Assembly (NCBI GenBank): GCA_001184405.1
Contig: LFMX01000013.1
Coordinates: 1-64,000, forward strand
Reading direction: 5' to 3'
DNA length: 64,000 bases
Origin: Candidatus Burkholderia humilis
Lineage (GTDB): Bacteria > Pseudomonadota > Gammaproteobacteria > Burkholderiales > Burkholderiaceae
The notes beneath the pieces were generated by a model. That model had not been told where the DNA came from. It made no database searches and saw only the letters and a list, made by a program, of their open reading frames with translations. The first letter of the stretch is position 1. Each line of letters starts with the position of its first letter. Positions 59,012 through 64,000 of this stretch are shown piece by piece. The translations under genes were made by a program, and so were the position numbers.

Positions 59012-60268
59012 ATGCTGATCCAACTTGGAAAGCGATGCCTTCGCGTCGCGGCATGTGTGGCCTCGATCGCGAGTGCGCACGCGGCGGACCTACCGCCCGT
59101 CAAGCTCGCGCTGATCGAAGGCATGTCCGGCCCGTTCGCCAACGCCGGCGCGATGGTCGAGCGCAACGTGCGTTTCGGCGTTGAGCGTGTGAACGAGAAG
59201 GGCGGCGTGAAACTCGCGGACGGCATGCATCCGTTGCAGCTCGTCGTGCTCGACGGCAAGGGCAGCAGCGAGGCAAGTCTCGTCCAGTTGCGCGCGGCTA
59301 TCGACGAGAAAATCGGCTTCGTGATGCAAGGCAATAGCTCGGGGGTCGCGGCCATCGACAAGCAGAACGCGCGCGAGCCGGACAAACGCGTGCTGTTTCT
59401 CAACTACTCGGCGGACGATCCCGCGCTGACCAACGCATCGTGCAGTTTCTGGCACTTTCGTTTCGATGCCCACGCCGGCATGCGCATGGACGCGCTCGCC
59501 GATGCGCTGCAAAGCGATCGCGCGGTGAAAAAGGTGTATTTGCTGAATCAGGATTACAGCTTCGGCCACGATGTTAGCCGCGAGACGCAGCGCGCGCTGA
59601 AGGAAAAACGGCCCGATATCGCGATTGCCAGCGACGAGTTTCATCCGATCGGCAGGGTGAAGGATTTCGCGCCGTATATCGCGAAGATTCGCGCGAGCGG
59701 CGCGGATGCGATCATCACCGGAAACTGGGGCAACGATCTGACGCTGCTCGTCAAAGCCGCGCGGGAGCAGGGTCTCGACACGAAGTTCTACACGTTCTAC
59801 GGCAACAGTCTCGGCGCGCCCGCCGTCCTCGGCGATGCCGGCGTGAAGCGTGTGATTGCCGTTGCGGACTGGCATTCGAACGCGGGCGGCGCGGCGTCGG
59901 ACGCGTACTATCCGCGCGTTTCGGGCGCGGTTTCCGGTGGCATCGGACGATTATCTGGTCGCCCGCATGCCGCTGATGATCGAAATGCTCGCCGCCGCGA
60001 TGACGCGCGCAGCGCCGATCCGCTCGCAGTGGCCCGCGCGCTCGAAGGCATGACGTTCGACGGCGAAAAATTCCACGCGATGACCCTGCGTGCCGACGAT
60101 CATCAGGTGATCCAGCCCCTTTACGTGATGGAAATGGACCGTGCGGGCACACCGGGCGTGCGTCTCGATAACGAAGGCTCGGGCTACGGCTTTCGCACGC
60201 TGCTCGCGCTTTCCGCCGATAAAACCGCCCAGCCGACGACGTGCCGCATGACGCGGCCCGCGCGGTAG
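59012..60268 (+). pseudogene. LivK-type periplasmic binding protein with two compensating frameshifts
   Basis: An open frame of 418 codons with signal peptide (MLIQLGKRCLRVAACVASIA) and the periplasmic-binding fold for branched-chain amino acids or similar ligands (VKLALIEGMSGPFANAGAMV, FVMQGNSSGVAAIDKQNARE). Between about 59911 and 60010 the encoded residues are aberrant; the expected ones (RFPVASDDYLVARMPLMIEM) lie in a different frame. Two opposite indels therefore replace about 33 residues near residue 300. The product could be made but the pocket region is altered. Permease and ATPase genes are not adjacent. Confidence 0.78.
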
Positions 60269-60305
60269 CGTGAGGATCGGCTATCTCTGAGGTAGTCGAT
60301 CGTGC

Positions 60306-60311
60306 TATACT
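60306..60311 (+). promoter_or_regulatory. Candidate -10 box for rpsO
   Basis: TATACT lies about 130 bases before rpsO in a region with no other gene. The -35 position carries a poor match, so the call is weak. Confidence 0.35.
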
Positions 60312-60438
60312 TCGTATTTCCGTTTTTAACGGCATGTATGTCTGTCTTAAGCGGAATATTATCCACGGCACGGCCATTCTTCCGTGACCGCCTGTGAATC
60401 AAGCTGAAAAGCAAGTTTTTTAAGCAAAGGAAAAGCAA

Positions 60439-60708
60439 ATGTCCGCAGCAGAAATCAAGAAGTCCGACATCGTCGCCGAATACACGCGCGGTGCCAACGA
60501 CACCGGCTCCCCCGAAGTGCAAGTCGCACTGCTCACGAGCCGCATCAACGAACTGACCGTTCACTTCAAGTCGCACTCGAAGGATCACCACAGCCGACGC
60601 GGTCTGCTGCGCATGGTGAGCCGTCGCCGTAAGCTGCTCGACTACCTGAAGGGCAAGGACGCAGATCGTTATCGCTCGCTGATCGAGAAGCTGGGTCTGC
60701 GCAAGTAA
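60439..60708 (+). CDS. rpsO: 30S ribosomal protein uS15
   Basis: 89 residues, starting [20 protein letters not shown] with AAAGGAAAAGCAA upstream. Conserved helices include [20 protein letters not shown] and [20 protein letters not shown]. uS15 binds 16S helix 22 and forms bridge B4. In E. coli it represses its own translation through an upstream pseudoknot. The order rpsO-pnp is conserved in Proteobacteria. Confidence 0.98.
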   Translation: MSAAEIKKSDIVAEYTRGANDTGSPEVQVALLTSRINELTVHFKSHSKDHHSRRGLLRMVSRRRKLLDYLKGKDADRYRSLIEKLGLRK

Positions 60709-60739
60709 TTGGCGCGAAGCGGTCACCGCTCCAACGAAG

Positions 60740-60776
60740 TGCCTGTGTCAGTCCGCTGATACAGGCATTTTGTTTT
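60740..60776 (+). terminator. Intrinsic terminator after rpsO
   Basis: TGCCTGTGTCAG pairs with CTGATACAGGCA (one wobble) around a TCCG loop, followed by TTTTGTTTTG. Confidence 0.88.
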
Positions 60777-60874
60777 GTACGGTTCGGCCGGGAAGTGGTG
60801 CCCGATCGGATGTCCATCGATCGGTGAGCAGTTCAAGGCAGTTCAATTCGGTCTGGCCTCGTGACAGAGATTTG

Positions 60875-60923
60875 TGTCATTCCAGCGCGGCAGGCAGCGC
60901 GTGAGTGTCGCGCTGGAATGACA
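60875..60923. promoter_or_regulatory. Long inverted repeat in the pnp leader
   Basis: TGTCATTCCAGCGCG (60875-60889) and CGCGCTGGAATGACA (60909-60923) are exact reverse complements with a 19-base loop. It lies about 80 bases before the pnp start. In E. coli an RNase III-cleaved stem-loop in the pnp leader drives autoregulation by PNPase; this hairpin is in the right place for that role. A dispersed repeat is the alternative. Confidence 0.65.
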
Positions 60924-61004
60924 TAACACACCTTTCGAGCGTGGTTGCAGACCGCCCACGCCGGCGCCGAAGTCCAGGCGCGGCGCAACGAAGAAGGAGT
61001 CGTA

Positions 61005-63137
61005 ATGTTCAACAAGATCGTCAAAGAATTTAAGTGGGGACAACACAATGTCCGCCTCGAAACGGGTGAAATCGCTCGTCAGGCAAGCGGCGCAGTGATC
61101 GTCGATGTCGAAGATACCGTCGTGCTCGCGACCGTCGTCGGCGCGAAGACCGCCAAGCCGGGTCAGGACTTCTTCCCGCTGACCGTCGACTACCTCGAAA
61201 AGACCTACGCAGCCGGCAAGATTCCGGGCGGTTTCTTCCGCCGCGAAGGCCGTCCGTCGGAAGGCGAAACGCTGATTTCGCGCCTGATCGATCGTCCACT
61301 GCGTCCGCTCTTCCTGGAAGGCTTTTACAACGAAGTGCAGGTCGTGATTCATGTCCTGTCGCTGAATCCGGAAATCCCGGCTGATATTCTCGCGCTGATC
61401 GGCGCGTCTGCCGCGCTGGCCGTGTCCGGTCTGCCGTTCAACGGCTCGGTCGGCGCTGCTCGCGTCGCGTACATCAACAACGAATACGTGCTGAACCCGA
61501 CGCGCGCGCAGATGAAGGAATCGGCGCTGGATCTCGTCGTCGCGGGTACGGAGCGCGCGGTGCTGATGGTCGAATCCGAAGCGCAACAGCTTTCGGAAGA
61601 GGTGATGCTCGGCGCGGTGGTGTACGGCCACGACCAGATGCAAACGGCCATCGACGCCATTCATGAACTCGTGCGCGAAGGCGGCAAGCCCGAGTGGGAC
61701 TGGCAGCCAGCGCCGAAGAACGAAGTGCTCATCTCACGCGTCACGGCCATCGCTCAGCCGGAACTGGAAGCGGCTTACCAGCTGCGCAACAAGTCGGCGC
61801 GTTCGGCCAAGCTGAAGGAAGTGTACGCAGCGACGTCGGCGAAGCTGGAAGAAGAAGCCGCCGCGAGCGGCACGGTCGCCGCCGACAAGGCGACGGTCGG
61901 CAACGTGATTTTCGATATCGAAGCGAAGATCGTTCGTACGCAGATTCTGAACGGCGAGCCGCGTATCGACGGCCGCGACACGCGCACGGTTCGTCCGATC
62001 GAAATTCGTACGGGCGTGCTGCCGCGCACGCACGGTTCGGCGCTGTTCACGCGCGGCGAAACGCAGGCGCTGGTCGTCGCGACGCTCGGCACGAAGGGCG
62101 ATGAGCAAAGCATCGACGCACTCGAAGGCGAATACCGCGAGCGCTTCATGCTTCACTACAACATGCCGCCGTTCGCCACGGGCGAAACGGGCCGCGTCGG
62201 TTCACCGAAGCGTCGTGAAATCGGTCACGGCCGTCTGGCCAAGCGCGCGCTGGTCGCGTGCTTGCCGAGCGCCGACGAATTCGGCTACTCGATCCGCGTG
62301 GTATCGGAAATTACGGAATCGAACGGTTCGTCGTCGATGGCTTCGGTCTGCGGCGGCTGCCTCGCGCTGATGGACGCCGGCGTGCCGATGAAGGCGCACG
62401 TTGCGGGCATCGCAATGGGCCTGATCCTCGAAGGCAACAAGTTTGCGGTTCTGACCGACATTCTGGGCGACGAAGATCACCTCGGCGACATGGACTTCAA
62501 GGTGGCCGGCACGGCGCAAGGCGTGACCGCGCTGCAGATGGACATCAAGATTCAGGGCATCACGAAGGAAATCATGCAGGTCGCGCTCGCGCAGGCGAAG
62601 GAAGGCCGCATGCATATCCTCGGCAAGATGACGGCCGTGGTTCCGACCACGAACACGGAACTGTCCGACTACGCGCCGCGCATGATCACCATCAAGATTA
62701 ATCCGGAAAAGATCCGCGACGTGATCGGCAAGGGCGGTTCGGTCATTCGCGCGCTGACGGAAGAAACGGGCACGACCATCGACATTTCGGACGACGGCGT
62801 CGTGACGATCGCGAGCACCAGCGCGGAAGGCATGGCGGAAGCGAAGAAACGCATCGAGAACATCACGGCGGAAGTGGAAGTCGGCCAGATCTACGAAGGT
62901 CCGGTGCTCAAGCTGCTCGACTTTGGCGCAATCGTGAACATCCTGCCGGGCAAGGACGGTCTGCTGCACATTTCGGAAATCGTCAACGAGCGCGTGAAGG
63001 ACATCAACGATTACCTGAAGGAAGGCCAGATCGTGAAGGTCAAGGTCATTCAGACGGACGAGAAGGGCCGCGTTCGCCTGTCGGCCAAGGCGCTGCTGAA
63101 CGAAGGTGCGCCGCAGGGCGAGCCGACGCAGCAGTAA
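61005..63137 (+). CDS. pnp: Polyribonucleotide nucleotidyltransferase (PNPase)
   Basis: 710 residues from the ATG at 61005 with GAAGGAG upstream ([20 protein letters not shown]). Two RNase PH domains (SASGVI-type core; [20 protein letters not shown] and [18 protein letters not shown]), then KH ([20 protein letters not shown]) and S1 ([20 protein letters not shown]) domains. It is a 3'-5' phosphorolytic exonuclease and degradosome component. The open reading frame continues 5' to 60945, but the family starts at 61005. Intact. Confidence 0.97.
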   Translation: MFNKIVKEFKWGQHNVRLETGEIARQASGAVIVDVEDTVVLATVVGAKTAKPGQDFFPLTVDYLEKTYAAGKIPGGFFRREGRPSEGETLISRLIDRPLRPLFLEGFYNEVQVVIHVLSLNPEIPADILALIGASAALAVSGLPFNGSVGAARVAYINNEYVLNPTRAQMKESALDLVVAGTERAVLMVESEAQQLSEEVMLGAVVYGHDQMQTAIDAIHELVREGGKPEWDWQPAPKNEVLISRVTAIAQPELEAAYQLRNKSARSAKLKEVYAATSAKLEEEAAASGTVAADKATVGNVIFDIEAKIVRTQILNGEPRIDGRDTRTVRPIEIRTGVLPRTHGSALFTRGETQALVVATLGTKGDEQSIDALEGEYRERFMLHYNMPPFATGETGRVGSPKRREIGHGRLAKRALVACLPSADEFGYSIRVVSEITESNGSSSMASVCGGCLALMDAGVPMKAHVAGIAMGLILEGNKFAVLTDILGDEDHLGDMDFKVAGTAQGVTALQMDIKIQGITKEIMQVALAQAKEGRMHILGKMTAVVPTTNTELSDYAPRMITIKINPEKIRDVIGKGGSVIRALTEETGTTIDISDDGVVTIASTSAEGMAEAKKRIENITAEVEVGQIYEGPVLKLLDFGAIVNILPGKDGLLHISEIVNERVKDINDYLKEGQIVKVKVIQTDEKGRVRLSAKALLNEGAPQGEPTQQ

Positions 63138-63152
63138 TGCGTTAAGGTTGCA

Positions 63153-63186
63153 CGGCCGGCCGCATGTGCGAGCCGGCCGTTTTCTT
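63153..63186 (+). terminator. Intrinsic terminator after pnp
   Basis: ACGGCCGGC and GCCGGCCGT form a 9-bp GC-rich stem around CGCATGTGCGA, followed by TTTTCTT. Confidence 0.85.
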
Positions 63187-63338
63187 GTATGACGCTCGTC
63201 GGGCGATGCTTTGTCCGACGTTTCATCGGAGTCGATGGCAGTGTGGTGTGCGGATTGCTTTCGCGCGCACAGCGCCATCTGGTTACTCCGGACCGCGATC
63301 AGGCACGAAAGCTTATGCTGCGAATCTTGGGAGAAGAT

Positions 63339-64000
63339 ATGAAGGCCGTCGAAATCACCGAATTTGGCGCACCGGAAGTCTTGAAGTTGGGCGAGCGCCC
63401 GATGCCGACGCCAGGCAAGTGCGAAGTGCTCGTCAAGGTCGCGGCGTCCGGCGTGAACCGGCCCGATGTCTTTCAGCGCAAGGGCGCGTATGCGCCGCCG
63501 CCGGGGGCATCGGATTTGCCGGGGTTGGAAGTGGCGGGGGAAATCGTCGAAGGCGATTTCGATCCGAAGCATAATCCGTTCGGTCTGAAGCCGGGCGATC
63601 GTGTCTGCGCGCTGCTCGCGGGCGGCGGTTACGCGGAATATGCGGTCGCGCCGCTCGAGCAGTGCTTGCCGGTTCCGGCGGGCTTTTCCGATATCGAAGC
63701 GGCCTCGTTGCCGGAAACGTTCTTTACGGTGTGGAGCAACGTGTTCGAGCGCGGTCAGCTCGGCGCGGGCGAAAACGGCGAGGAAGAGACGCTGCTCGTG
63801 CAGGGTGGATCGAGCGGCATCGGCGTGACGGCCATTCAGATCGCGAAGGCGCTGGGGCATCGCGTGTGCGCCACGGCGGGCACGGATGAAAAGTGCCGCG
63901 CGTGCGAGGCGCTCGGCGCGGAGCGGGCGATCAACTACAAGACGGAAGATTTCGTCGAAGTGGTGAAGTCGCTGACGAACGATCGCGGCGTCGATGTGAT
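63339..64000 (+). CDS. NAD(P)H:quinone oxidoreductase, zinc-free MDR family (partial)
   Basis: About 220 residues are visible; the gene leaves the window at 64000. The start MKAVEITEFGAPEVLKLGER has GGGAGAAG upstream; an in-frame ATG at 63315 is less likely. The GroES-like domain has VAASGVNRPDVFQRKGAYAP and the Rossmann domain has VQGGSSGIGVTAIQIAKALG. It resembles PIG3/quinone oxidoreductase proteins and lacks the catalytic zinc cysteines. The frame is intact as far as seen. Confidence 0.9.
   Translation, partial: MKAVEITEFGAPEVLKLGERPMPTPGKCEVLVKVAASGVNRPDVFQRKGAYAPPPGASDLPGLEVAGEIVEGDFDPKHNPFGLKPGDRVCALLAGGGYAEYAVAPLEQCLPVPAGFSDIEAASLPETFFTVWSNVFERGQLGAGENGEEETLLVQGGSSGIGVTAIQIAKALGHRVCATAGTDEKCRACEALGAERAINYKTEDFVEVVKSLTNDRGVDV

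Noticed and set aside
62202-63860. 552-codon minus-strand open frame opposite pnp
   Set aside because: Antisense shadow spanning the pnp stop, the terminator and the start of the next gene.
1-64000. CRISPR arrays, prophage modules, complete IS elements, integrons
   Set aside because: No spaced direct-repeat array, no intact transposase or integrase, and no phage structural genes are visible.

Overview
The window is a high-GC betaproteobacterial chromosome segment, almost certainly Burkholderiaceae of the Paraburkholderia/Caballeronia type. This is inferred from protein similarity in S10-spc-alpha ribosomal proteins, MutS, LeuA, LysC and the mdc cluster, not from a database search. The stand-out property is heavy gene decay in accessory genes beside intact housekeeping genes. 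I count at least twelve genes with frameshifts, in-frame stops or internal deletions. This resembles a genome in recent reduction, for example a host-restricted symbiont; residual indel errors in the assembly could explain some of the single-base cases but not the large deletions and fusions.

Layout. 1-1217 (minus): start of dsbD, then cutA. 1372-16077 (minus): the complete S10-spc-alpha ribosomal cluster from rpsJ to rplQ, with secY, infA, rpmJ and rpoA. Good sigma70-like promoters lie in the rpsJ-rplC and rpsQ-rplN gaps. The head of the cluster is abnormal: only the last 41 codons of tuf remain, followed by the 3' end (domains V-VI) of a group II intron on the opposite strand; fusA and the rest of the str operon are absent. 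16.5-24.4 kb: a small lipoprotein, the uL16 arginine hydroxylase roxA, slyD, a secreted phosphoesterase-like protein, mutS, and decayed DUF3800 and DUF883 genes. 24.6-38.7 kb: lplT, suhB, trmJ, a broken cysE, lpxH, two cyclophilins, a TPR protein, cysS, an AlkA-type glycosylase, accA, tilS and lysC.

38.9-49.2 kb: tRNA-Ser(GCU), a small outer-membrane barrel, an M48 lipoprotein, then a malonate decarboxylase cluster (regulator, mdcA, B, D, E, G, H and a divergent MFS transporter). That cluster is ruined: mdcC is deleted and mdcB is fused to mdcD; mdcA, mdcG, mdcD and the transporter carry stops and frameshifts; only mdcE, mdcH and the GntR regulator look intact. A frameshifted Gly/His-rich secreted protein follows. 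49.2-64 kb: fabI; a yejABEF-type peptide ABC importer in which all four genes are broken; an NlpC/P60 protein; leuA with a candidate leucine-rich leader peptide whose predicted transcript starts at its own AUG; two exported proteins; rpsO-pnp with a strong inverted repeat between them; and the start of a quinone oxidoreductase.

No wholly new system is evident. The most informative signals are the tuf/group II intron breakpoint, an 18-bp tandem duplication inside secY, the mdcB-mdcD deletion fusion, a 15-bp inverted repeat at a deletion scar in yejE, and the leuA leader.
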